DNA of 64,000 nucleotides from the NCBI GenBank assembly GCA_009869945.1, contig WIXG01000190.1:89667-153666 (forward strand), read 5' to 3'. The notes beneath the pieces were generated by a model. That model worked only from the letters and a program-made list of their open reading frames with translations. It had not been told where the DNA came from and searched no databases. The position numbers and the translations under genes are program-made. Of this stretch, positions 36,871-48,016 are shown piece by piece (position 1 is the stretch's first letter; each line of letters starts with the position of its first letter). The stretch is from Mesaphorura yosii (taxonomy: Eukaryota; Arthropoda; Collembola; Poduromorpha; Tullbergiidae).

Positions 36871-37258
36871 CTCAAGTTATGTGAAACGAAGTAGTAAATG
36901 TTTTGTTTCAATGTTTTGGCACACAAATTAAGTGTGTATATTTTGAGTTTTGTATTATTTTGTTGCCATTAATAATACTAGAGTAAAAGACTGGCTTTGT
37001 AACTCCAGACTGGATATCTCCGACTGATTGTATTATAATAATGTATTATATGAGTGCTTTTGTGCACAAAAACTACCGAGTGCACTAGAAGGCCCATTTG
37101 CGAAACTCGCTTACTATTTCAAAATTTAGTGATAAGTTACTATACATGTTACAGCTACTCCTTTGTCAAGAATCAAATGATGAGTAACCACCTTCTGTGC
37201 CTTCACATGATACTGATCTCCGCTAGGTTTAAATCTCAATTAAATCCAACCGAATAAA

Positions 37259-37264
37259 TTTATT
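37259..37264 (-). terminator. Poly(A) signal of RINT1
   Basis: TTTATT on the plus strand, repeated with overlap to 37268, about 120 nt past the RINT1 stop on the minus strand. Confidence 0.55.
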
Positions 37265-37385
37265 TATTGTTTACGAAAAAGAACTGGTCCATTCATTTCG
37301 TCACAACGCCCGAAGGCTCTTGCTCATTAAGCACGGTAATTAATAACACTGCAGTTCAAACAAGTATTAGGTACAATTAATGTAA

Positions 37386-40367
37386 CTAAAACATGATTGG
37401 TTTAATATCCGTTCTCGTGTTAAGCAGGCGCAACACTTCCGTCGGCGTGAGAGTAATTTCCAGTTCGGCCAGAATTTCTTCTTGCAAATTGCCGGAGACT
37501 TCTTCGTTAGTGAGGTCATCAAGAACTAGCATTGCGTCTCCGACTGACATGTCCCAAATTTTGATTGCGCAAGTGATTCCAGTAAAGAATAAGGAGATCT
37601 GAATGTTGCTCAACGAAAAAATCGGGAAAAGACCATTGACAAAATCGTATCTCAGTTGTTGAGTAGCACCATTAGAGAGACGAGTAGTGGTAAGAAGCTT
37701 TCGCATGAACATCTGCGAAACAATAATTTACATGGTTTTGATAGTAAAATGAGTACAACCACGTGAGAATGTGCTTTAGCTGTATTTGCTTACATTATCC
37801 ATAGTCACTGCCAACCTCTTCAACCATTTCTGAGCAACCTCGGAAGTCATTCCGTGTTCCACAGCTTTGCAAAGGCATGAGATCTTCTGGAGTGGAACAT
37901 AGAGCTCCTTACTAATTCCAAGTTCGCCTTCGGGAGAGGGATCGGGCAGGCTGTGCCATTTCTTGCTTATGTAACCAGTCACAATGGACTCTCCGATATC
38001 ATCCATAACGCAGTCTAACCATTTCGTAAGTATTTCTTCGCCCAAACACGTGTACAGTTCCTGGACTTTAGAAAACAGTCCCCGGTTTGGCGTGCCAATG
38101 CTTGCCTGTTTGCTTGCACCTGCGATGTCGTCAGATTGTTCCATATGTGATTCAGTTCTTCGAAATCCGATTTCACAGTGTGCCTCGATTCCAGCCAAGC
38201 GTAACTGTTTCTCTTCTACTTCTTGTATGTTCTCCAGAAAGAATGACAATGACTCGAATAACTAGTAGGTGAAAAATGGTTGTAAAAATTGTCACTCTTG
38301 CAAAATCTTCTTGTCATCCTTCCCTATTCCCTTACCGGCAAATCTTCCCACATTTCAAGAGACACCTGTACATGCCACAATGCATCCGCCATCACGTAAT
38401 CAAACAGCATGTTTGAGGTGATGTCTTCCACTTCTCCGTCTTTGCTCTTCCAAATTTGTAGGCAACGGTATCGAAAATCGTCAATCATATTAACCAGTAA
38501 TTGCAAGAATTGCAGCCGCTGACCGGGTTGCGGCAAATGAGAAAATCGTCCAGTAATAAACCGTAGAAGTACCAAAAACAGGTGAACGATTTCTGGAGGG
38601 CCAGGAACAACTGCGCGATCCCAGGCGGAAGGTGATGAGAATATATCATCCATTTTTTCTTGACAAGCTACCAATTGAAGAGCAGTAATAGATTATGATT
38701 TTAAGACGGGGAAATTTTCACATTGCAGAACTGAGCTCACCATTCTGTTCTATGCTCAGCCACCTTTTTAAAACATCAGGTTGAGAAAACAGAGTGCTGA
38801 CAAAGGGTGGAATATAATTTTTGCTTGCAACAGACTCTCGAAGAACTTGCCCCACTTCGTTTTCATAAACAATTGACTCTTCGAGTATCTTTGCGAACGT
38901 CAAGTTGTCCATGCTCTCGATGCACTTGCTCAGTTCAACATCGGCTTTAATAACGAGCAGTTCTGACAATGCCCGGATAAACTCAACAATCGTGGAGACT
39001 TTAATCAGCGACAGGGAGTGTGGCTCCAAGTTAGTTTTAAGAAAGGGGACCAAGTCACGAATCCAATATTTTACCTGTGAAAGAAATTGTCGAAAATGCC
39101 ATTATGATCAACATAAGCAATGAAGAAATTTGACGTTCCCATTACCTGCGAAAAGTACCACTCGGGTTTCGACTCCTTACTTGTACTGTTTGAGCCAAAA
39201 AAATTAAATCGAAATCTTTTCTTCAGCGGTTTAACCATTATCTAGGAAAATTGAATACCAAAATAAATTTAAGGCCTTGGTTCAAAGTTCATTTAAGTGC
39301 TACAGTTCCATGTACCAAGTTACCTGTATTGGAAACACGGGATCTTTAAAATCGGCTAAAATCGTGGATGTCTTATTTCTTTGCGATTCTGATTGAGGGA
39401 CAAGCTTACTGAATCTTATAATTGACGTCGCACATTTCTCAAAACCTTCTTTCTCTTCTTCCGTTGGCGTTGCTTGGATAACCCTTAGTGGCCACCCAAT
39501 TTTTTCTAAGGCATTTTCAAAATCTCTGAAAGCATGACCAAAATTTAACATTAAATTTCAAATTTCTACTTAGGTCTACAATAGATTTTAAAGTTTGGAA
39601 TCTACTAAGGCCTTAAAGGAGTGACTTAAATGATGCGTGAAATTATTAAATATACATCTAAACGTATTCAAACTCACTTGGTCAACCGTTTGGCAAATTC
39701 TTTTTCCCAATGTGAAACAATACTTGAGCAGTAAGAAATCAAGGCCAGGCATTGAGTCCCACGAACATGAACTGTTTGGATTTGGTATATAAAACTGAAG
39801 ATGTCTAGTGCCGAGGGAGTTTCCCCTGAAAACAGTAAACCATTGTCACGAGCATCAAATCAGGTCTATAGTTAGACAGAAAAGGGTTACTCACCTGTTC
39901 TTAATAGTTCGCAAATGCGTTCTGAACCGTTTCGAATGTAAGTCACCACATACAAATAATCGGACGACTTTTCCAACGCCTTTAGCTTATCCAGCTGGAG
40001 ATAAATCTCAGGATTTTCTAGTTTCTGAGGTAGTTTTTCTGCAGCTTCCTCATTTAGTTGCTTCTTCAGTTCGGCAAGCTTCTCGGTGTAAATATCCACT
40101 TCAGTATTGATTCTCGTTATCATTTCTTCGCTTTCAGCTCTCGCATTGGCTCTTAAAGAATTTCTCTACATGAAATAATAAGAACATTTTAATTAACTTA
40201 ATTGATAGAAGACGTTTCGTTTGGTTTACCCTTTTGATCAGTTCCTGTTTGCGCAATTCCTGACGCTCCAGCAAAATTTGTAGCTCCTGAAGGTCATTCG
40301 TTTGCACACAGTCGAGGATAGCCAGTTGAGAGCTCGAGGATGCATTGTTGTAGTTGTCTGAACTCAT
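37386..40367 (-). CDS. RINT1: RAD50-interacting protein 1 (Tip20 family)
   Basis: Subunit of the NRZ/Dsl1 tethering complex (with ZW10 and NAG/NBAS) that captures Golgi-to-ER COPI vesicles; also linked to the G2/M checkpoint. Nine exons right to left: 40230-40367, 39895-40165, 39678-39825, 39324-39525, 39146-39241, 38741-39074, 38336-38667, 37794-38261, 37386-37712; 771 residues against 792 in human. The N-terminal ~130 residues are coiled coil (QELQILLERQELRKQELIKR, KLAELKKQLNEEAAEKL), as expected of the ZW10-binding region. Family blocks include KDFENALEKIGWP, MVKPLKKRFRFNFFG, SKPEWYFSQ, LQFLQLLVNMIDDFRYR, and the C-terminal ATQQLRYDFVNGLFPIFS and VLRLLNTRTDI. The start codon is the first ATG, and the gene is divergent from SepSecS with 713 nt between start codons. 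Confidence 0.92.
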
Positions 40368-41080
40368 AATTCGTGATTAAGGTTCCGAAATGATCCCTAT
40401 CAGAATCCGATGTCCACGTGTCATCTCATTTCAATCCTAACATTGAGCATTCGACGTTTAATTCAAGTTTAAACTTGTTCTGAATCTGCTGATTAAGGCA
40501 CACAATCTCTTTAAATTTAAATTTAAACTCTGGATGAAATAATGCTTATGTTGACACGTTGCGTTGTGTTGACAGCCTCAAGATGTTGATGTTATATTTC
40601 AAAACACTTGGTGGATGACAAGTTTGATTTCCACTCTCCTCCGCTGCTCTTCGAAGAAGCCGGAGGGGAGCGCAGCTCCATTCATCTCATCTCGTATAGC
40701 CTTTGCATTGCATTGCAGCATAGCAGCAGAAGAGAGTTGGCCATGTAAGACATGTGACTTGCATAACTAACCATGTGCTTGCGTTAAACATCCAATCCAA
40801 GTCCGAACAAAAAACCGCACACTTGAGTTTTGCCTGTCATTTTACATTCAGTTCTTCGAGTGACTTGTCGTCTGATATGAGTTAACTGCAGTGATCTATT
40901 TAACTGACGAACAAATTCGAGTCATTTGTAACTTTTATTCCTGGCGTCGACAGCTGATTCTAACTACTGATCTCAGCTAGTTTTGTAAGATTTAGTAGAA
41001 CTTTAAGCGCTAACCCGATACTTCTCTGATTTTATCCATTATAGTCATCATAGTCTCTAGTCAAATCGAATTGCATAAAA
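40368..41080. other. Bidirectional spacer RINT1/SepSecS
   Basis: 713 nt between two start codons on opposite strands; likely a shared promoter region. Contains a run of ATTTAAATTTAAA-type dyads near 40510 and a GC-richer stretch around 40640-40680. No coding evidence. Confidence 0.5.
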
Positions 41081-43719
41081 ATGAATAATCAAGAGGGTAA
41101 GGTCATTCATTTAAACTAAATCATTATAACTTAATACGTCTTCAGTATTTTAAAGTATGATTCATGATTTATTGTAAATTCGCAGATGGCAAATCAACTA
41201 TTAAGAACAAACTTATAGAAAAGACCAGCATCTGCGATGCAGACGATGATTCTGAGGGCAATTTGTCTGATGTTCCTTCAAGTAGCACTACGATTTCACG
41301 TAAGTTCATTTTTCACCGGTTTTTACACTGGTTTTCAGTACTGTAAAGTATGACTCCTAATTTATGAATTTTTAGAGGGTAAAGGTAGAGCTACAACTAA
41401 GAAAAAATCGGTCATAGGAAAGATCTATGTTGCTGATGAGGACGCAGGTCGCCACCTCTCTGACACTTCATCAGGTAATGCCAATACACTTAAATTCATT
41501 TTCTAAGTGATAATAACGGCCTACACATAACAATCATATTATCATGAACCTTAGCAGAACTTCTGGAGGCGTTCGCGGATCCAGAACCAGATATTCCCCA
41601 GGCTGGGTACTCCAAGGACCTTGTTCCAAAAGCATATGTACACCTTGGAAATCAAGTGTTGATAAGTATGGAAAAAAAAATAGACATTCTGATGAATGAG
41701 GTACGGACTCTATTTTCTAATAATTTCATTTGTCACTTAGTTAGAATCTGTGAACATTTGCAATCAATAGAAAAAGTGGCCCAAAGAGGGATGGAGCGAC
41801 CATTCTATTGAGTTGGTCTTAAATCAAATTGCAGCAATGGATTCTAACAACTTTGAATCAAAGTCATGCATTGGAGAACGAGAAGGGAGGATTTTCTCAG
41901 GTTCACTTTTTAAAGCTTCATACACTTGCTTGACTACCTGAGGTGTGTTTTCTAATCGCAATTGTGTGGTTCCACAGATTTGGTTGCCCGACGACATTAC
42001 CGAATGGCTCATGGTATTGGCCGCTCCGGTGACTTAACTGAGCTACAGCCTAAAGCCGGTGGATCTTCTATGCTTTATCGATTGACAAATGCATTGGTTT
42101 TAGACGCATGTAGAACCCTGGGTAAGTGAATGTACCAAAATTAATTCATGAGTAACTGAATCTTCTCGAAAAATAACCATCAAAAGTAAACAATACAATT
42201 CCTTTATATGCTTAATTAGCACCCGTTCACCATTTTTAAACTTCAAAATCAGAAAGATTGTGGGTTCATAATGTGTTGGTCTACTTTTCAGTATCGAAAG
42301 ATGTTAAGCACGCGTTTGTTTCGCCGATGGCAACAGGCATGAGTATTGGCCTGGTATTACTCACCCTTAAGAAGAAGAATCCATCTGGTAAATATGTGAT
42401 TTGGCCAAGACTAGATCAGAAGTCATGTTTAAAAAGCATCATTACATGCGGTAAGTTTGTAAATTGAAATTACTGATTCATCATCATTCAGAGCCTGAGA
42501 GCTATAGATGCAATTGCTGAATTTCTTATTTCTTTAACTTAGGCCTCATTCCGCTGGTTGTTGAAGGCATAAAAGTTGAGAATGAGATTCAAACAAATGT
42601 GGACGAAATCCGAAACGTTTTAGAGGCGAACCAATCAACCGTATTGTGTGTTCTGTCATCCACTTCGTGCTTTGCTCCTCGAGTCCGAGACTCTGTTAAA
42701 GAAATAGCGGAGCTTTGTAAACTAGCAAACACTCCGCATGTAATAAACAACGCCTATGGGCTGCAAGCCCGGCAGTGCACCACTGAAATTGCGAATGCCC
42801 ACAAGTAAGACTATTTATTTGTAAGAAGTCATGTACTTGCATTTAAAAATCTTATTCTTGAAATTTTTAGATGTGGACGAGTGGACTTTTTCGTACAGAG
42901 TACCGATAAGAATTTCATGGTCCCAGTGGGAGGTGCTATCATTGCTGGATTTGATAAATCTGTAGTTGAGGAAGTAGCTGCATCGTACCCTGGCAAGTAT
43001 ACATCAATCATCTCGCGAAATATCAATGTAATACGTAAGAACTGTTGTATATCTCAGGACGGGCTTCAGCCGCACCTATTTTGGATGTGTTCATTACATT
43101 GTTGAGTATGGGGTCTAAAAAATATACCGAGTTGCAAAAAACACGAACTTCAAGATTTAAGATTCTTCAGACTGAATTGGGAGCGGTTGCAGCAGAGTTT
43201 AGCGAACAAGTTATTAGCTCTCCTAGAAACCCCATTTCGATTGGTACGTGGAATCTATGATAATTTGATCCTGGATTTGAGCCTGACAATTCTATATTCT
43301 GCACTAGGTATCACGCTGACGCAGTTTGGCAATAATCTTCCTGAGGGTTTGAGACTGAGTCGTTTGACAATGTTGGGGTCGATGTTGTTTACACGTCACG
43401 TGTTTGGCGCCCGGGTGGTAACAGGAAAAGAGTCAAAAATAATCGATGGTTTTGAATTCAATGGTAAGTGTGTAATTGGCAGAACCCGTGATGTACCAAT
43501 TTTTCATTATCTCATTATACGATGCGCTGTTTTTCCTTAGGGTGGGGAGCTCATTGTAGTTCGTACCCGGATCCTTACTTGACTGTTGCAGCCAGTATTG
43601 GCATTGAAGAAGAAGACATAACAAAGTTTATCAAAACACTTCGTCAATGTCTTCACGAATTGAAGAGGAAAGAAATGGCTGCTCAGGCGGCAGTTGCAGT
43701 TGTCGATCTAGAGCCCTAA
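41081..43719 (+). CDS. SEPSECS: O-phosphoseryl-tRNA(Sec) selenium transferase
   Basis: PLP enzyme that converts phosphoseryl-tRNA(Sec) to selenocysteinyl-tRNA(Sec), the last step of selenocysteine synthesis. Twelve exons: 41081-41096, 41186-41299, 41376-41474, 41558-41700, 41771-41900, 41978-42121, 42292-42450, 42543-42804, 42871-42992, 43058-43243, 43308-43463, 43541-43719; 569 residues against 501 in human. Blocks seen: [77 protein letters not shown]-like INNAYGLQ, and [13 protein letters not shown] with PLP lysine Lys369, then [15 protein letters not shown]. The ~90-residue N-terminal extension is acidic/serine-rich and comes from a duplicated exon (exons 2 and 3). Intron 42993-43057 is GC-AG. 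Poly(A) signal at 43806. Confidence 0.95.
41141..41526 (+). repeat. Tandem duplication of an exon with flanking intron
   Basis: Unit 1 starts at 41141 and unit 2 at 41334 (period 193 nt). Both open with intron sequence TTCAGTA..TAAAGTATGA, continue to the acceptor, then an exon starting and ending in phase 1 (41186-41299 and 41376-41474), then a donor and an intron beginning with similar TTCATTTT-containing sequence. The encoded peptides align: [15 protein letters not shown] and [15 protein letters not shown], both followed by an acidic motif and LSD-x-(P)SS. Confidence 0.75.
42993..43057 (+). other. GC-AG intron in SepSecS
   Basis: Donor CCTG|GCAAGT and acceptor ATCTCAG|GA. This junction gives [19 protein letters not shown], which matches SepSecS. 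The only in-frame GT alternative would leave a 23-nt intron, too short to splice. Confidence 0.85.
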
Positions 43720-46700
43720 CGTACTATTAAATGATTGCAGCATTTATGCTCGTCTTTTACTTGTTGATTAGTCTTACTTGTTATTTCTTATCAACAGGAA
43801 AAGTTAATAAAGTTTTGTACTGTTGTTTTTTTGGAAAATCACAGGGACTCGTCCTCCCCATACTATCGGCTCAGCTGAATGGCATTTGACTGTTTTAGTA
43901 AAGTCTTAGTCTTTCCATTTGCCGAGCATATTTTATTTTGAGTAAAAAATCTTAACTGACATGCCCATATAAAATATCGTACACTCTTGTATTGTAGTTG
44001 TGTTTCGAGGAATGGCTCACCTAGAATGTAGCTCATAGTCTTGAGTTGGTTGGAGGTATCTTCAAATCTAAATCAATTTTACTTCATTTGCCTCGAATAG
44101 TAAAAGTTCGCAAACATGATTCGAGCCCTGCAAGCCTGCAGGAGTAAGAAAGTGAAAATTTTCAAGTTATCAATGTTTTAATGCTCCGTGAGTTGTCCAG
44201 AAAAGCTAGAAGATTGCATAAAATCGATTCCACGACTTGTTTTTGGAAGCTTGAGTTGTGGCTGAAAGTATTTCACACTTACTTCCCAAGGCGAGGGCAG
44301 TACAGTAAAAATAACGATAACACTTCGAAAGTTGCAAGAAAAGTGTGACGCACAGCATATAAAACTTGACATTAAAAATAATCCTTTATATGCAGTTGGC
44401 TGCATGGCTTTGAATGTAGTCGACGAGTGTCCATTTTCAATTCCACCACTTTATTGTCATGATTATTAGTCACAAAAGCAACTTTTCCGTGCCTGTTCTT
44501 CTATTATTTATATGACAATGTCTGGAGTATGTGCAATCACAAAATTGGCTTGTGACTGCAATGGAGTGTGCGGTCCAATGACCTGAAAGTCATAATATTA
44601 TTTCTGCCTACAGCTTATGTGACGGTGGTTTATGTACTTCGTGGATTGATCTTGAAATCGCAAAGAAAATAAAGACAGCCTCCAAGCAGAGACTGACTTT
44701 GTGCAATCTAGGATTGAAAAAAGAAACAAAAAGCGTGGAAAAAGAAAGAGGCAATAAAATTGTAAAGAAACCCTTCGCATTAGAATTATGTGCAATTTTA
44801 TGGAGTGATGGAAGTACCAAAGTGGCTCCCTCGTGGCTGCCCAAGTACAGTGCAAATCCGCTGCATGGACAAATTTCATAAATCCACAGGGGGCTAAATG
44901 TAGTCATTCCGTGAAACCTCATGCAGCCGCGGCAGGCCACTATTCGAAGAGAAAGCATTACTTCTAGCCACAGTGCGCTGTGCCGCTGTACTGTGACGCA
45001 AATCACGAAAGATGGTCATTCAGTTTTATATTTAGTATTGATCATTACAATTATTTGCAGTTGATCCCGTCAGACTAAACAATATGATTTTCGTGCTATT
45101 GTATGTGAAAGTGGTTCGTTTTGAGCTTGCAGATCGGAGCGTGAGGTACGTGCTTGTTGATTTACGACCATGCAAATGACACGTAATGTGATACTCTGCA
45201 CTACGCTATGCAGAAAAAGTAGTACATTTCAGATAAAATTCTATATCAAATTATTCAGTCGAAATTGAGACTGCAGTCGATGTTTTTCGCAAGCCAACTC
45301 GCGTAGGGTAGACAAGGGCGTGTTCGTTATACAAGCACTAATTGACCAATAAATCATGCGGGGAAACTGCACGCTGTAGAGTGTAACTCCTTCAGACTAC
45401 TCTGGAATGGGTGCTTCAACGCTCTCTAGACCGACGCCGAACTCTGCAAATTCTCAGGGTCAGAGTATCTGCCAAAATTTTTCCGACGAATTTTCCATCA
45501 AGCTTTCAGTAATGAATGAAATTAATAACAAGATTACGACTGCCTAGATTGCGATTGGAGTCTTGTATGCATGGGCCTAGAATGCATACAGCACTCGAGA
45601 GCAAATTCATGAATTTGCAACAATGATACACGATTCGTGTCCGAAGATTAGTATGACGAACCTGCTCCGTGAACTCCAAATTAGGCTAATGCATTGCATC
45701 TTGTTCTGTTTAGGGATTAACACTACTGATTGTGGTGATGTAAGAATTGCGGGGGTGATCAAGTAAATTATGCGACTGCGACAGAGCGCATCTTGCGCGG
45801 TGTATGTGACGAATTACCACAACTCCCAGACAGACAGGCTGCGAGCAGTACCGAATGAATGAACTGACTACTTTGTCCTCTCCTGTAAATAATGACAACT
45901 TTAATTTGAAATGGAAACTAAATTAAATCCATAAAGGGTAAAAACGTGACGGGACGTGAAACGCTTATGGAGAATAAATGGAATCAACTCATGTTGAGGC
46001 TCATGCGAGGAGAGTACGTAGGCTCTTCACCTTCACACTCTCCGCGTACGAAACGAAACAAACTGGTTTGTGACGCGCACAAAGAAATGGGAGAAATATG
46101 ATATCGTCATTCTCGGGTTATTAAGAATGCACAATTCACTTGCAAAATGAATTATTAATGGCTGCACGGTGATGTAGTCTTCACGGAACTATTCGGGGTC
46201 CAAAATTAATGGTCCAAAAGTTTGTGTGGGTCATACGTGCATCATGAAAATTAATCCCACCTGGATTCCTGGTGAATAATAAATGCAATAAGCCCACGTA
46301 TCGGAAATTGGAAGCAGGCTTCATCCGCGCATTCCTATTTATATAAACGTGTAACTACTCATGAAAGCTACCGGTGGAATTTTGTCATTTTAAGTTATGA
46401 AAAGTTTGCTGGAAGCCAATTTTGTACCAAAGTGTATTCACGCTTCGCCGACTTTTCTGTCCAGATAGCTGTCTAATGTGTGCTCAGCTCAAGTGAAACA
46501 TCTGAATACGTTAACTCTGTTCCCAATTAACATTTTATCACGAAGCATTCAAAATGGGCCCTAAACCCACAGGTTACACAGAATTGGAAGGAGAATGAAT
46601 GTTATTACGCTCGTCAAAAATGGACATGTTGCACAATGAACGCAGCTAAGAGTAATTCCGTCTTGTCACGACTTTTATTACGTGAATGTCTCACGAGAAT

Positions 46701-48016
46701 TGGATGATAAAAGAATTATGAAGGCGAGGTGGGCGATTAATTTGACAGTTTCGTGTTATATAGCTTTGAAGAAACGCAAACAGTTCAGTGTGCTCTTGTC
46801 CAGGAAAGGTAAAATGCAAAGCATTGTAATAATCAACGATAAAATGGAGGGCGCGTGCTCTGCATCAACAACGTGACACTTCATAAAATTGAAACGAAAT
46901 CACTCCAAATACGTGGAAGCCAATTAGCATACATGCTCAAAATATTAGTTATCGTGTTTGTTTTACGGTCCGTCTCCACTCGTAAATTACCTTTGCTTTC
47001 AGCCCGACACGGACCAAAATTTAGAAGGTGTTACTTTATGTCATTGAGACTGACAGTTTTATGGCTCCTCTTTTATTGTGAACAATAACAAACTTTGCAT
47101 GAGATCGCAATTTTCAGTTGAGGCTCACGAATTGATGTGAATGTATGGCACGGGTGCAGTCGTTCACTTGGTTGACAAATTTGAGATGCAAGATCTTATC
47201 AATGAACTTGATTCCATTTAAAGACTGAGACTAGGACAATCTGCAACCTTAATTGTGGAGGCATTACACCATCAGTCGATTGCGTAACGTTCCAATTAGG
47301 AATCAACTTGCAAAATGCCGTGGCTAAATTAATAGTTTTAATAGCCATGAAGTACATGCCGCTGCGTGTTTATTTGTGTAATTGATGACACCTTCTCTGA
47401 CTTCTACCTCTGTCTTGTAGGCTTTAATCTGTAGCACCAAATTATAATTGCATTGCTCCCATTCGATAATCACACATTTGTGAGGCGCATCGGCCGCACT
47501 TTGGACTCTAGCCAGACAAATTACGAGGAGACAAACAATAAATAAACTTGTTTCCTAAAAACATGCATGCAATGCTAAATACTTTAAAACTATCATCAGT
47601 CACAATGAATGAACTCGTGTCATGTTCAGAATGCAAAAAATTAAGGAGCCAAGCTGTCTGAACATGAAGTCCATAAACTTGGAGTTACTTACACTCTTGT
47701 GAGTGTGCTCGGTCCCCCGCTTTCTTAATGCATCGTAAATGTCTGCCTTCATCCTACACAGGCTGAATAATTCAGCAACAGACGAGAAGAATCATCATTG
47801 TGAATATCACATCGCCCATTTCGTCTTAAACGTAATCAGTCTTTGGAGCGCCCAAATCTACGCTTCACCCTTAGTTGAACGGTTGCGGGCTCATCATACC
47901 TGTGGTCCTGCGCTCAGTTCTGTCTCATCCTGACCTTACCCTACTTATTGGCAAATCTCAATCCCTAAATTATTGCCTGTCTTCCCCGAGCAGCAATAGG
48001 CCGAAGTAAGGCAAAG
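43720..48016. other. Gene-poor interval before the spondin pair
   Basis: About 4.3 kb. After the SepSecS 3' UTR I see no supported gene. The longest frame (44608-45006, minus, 132 codons) is rich in Ser/Phe/Leu/Cys, overlaps a second frame on the same strand and resembles no family. The right part may hold spondin regulatory sequence. Confidence 0.4.
43806..43811 (+). terminator. Poly(A) signal of SepSecS
   Basis: AATAAA 86 nt after the SepSecS stop codon. Confidence 0.65.

Larger units (their letters stand above)
36850..37385. other. Convergent 3' region PHD gene / RINT1
   Basis: 536 nt, AT-rich. Plus-strand AATAAA at 36865; minus-strand AATAAA (TTTATT 37259-37264) about 120 nt beyond the RINT1 stop. 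No coding evidence. Confidence 0.5.

Noticed and set aside
42992-43057. GT donor at 43034 in SepSecS as an alternative to the GC donor
   Set aside because: Would leave a 23-nt intron and insert unconserved residues into a conserved loop.
44095-44140. Second B-box-like motif (GATTCGAGCCC)
   Set aside because: No cloverleaf can be folded from the flanks; isolated motif.
44608-45006. 132-codon minus-strand frame
   Set aside because: Overlaps another frame on the same strand, no splice context, no family resemblance; likely chance.
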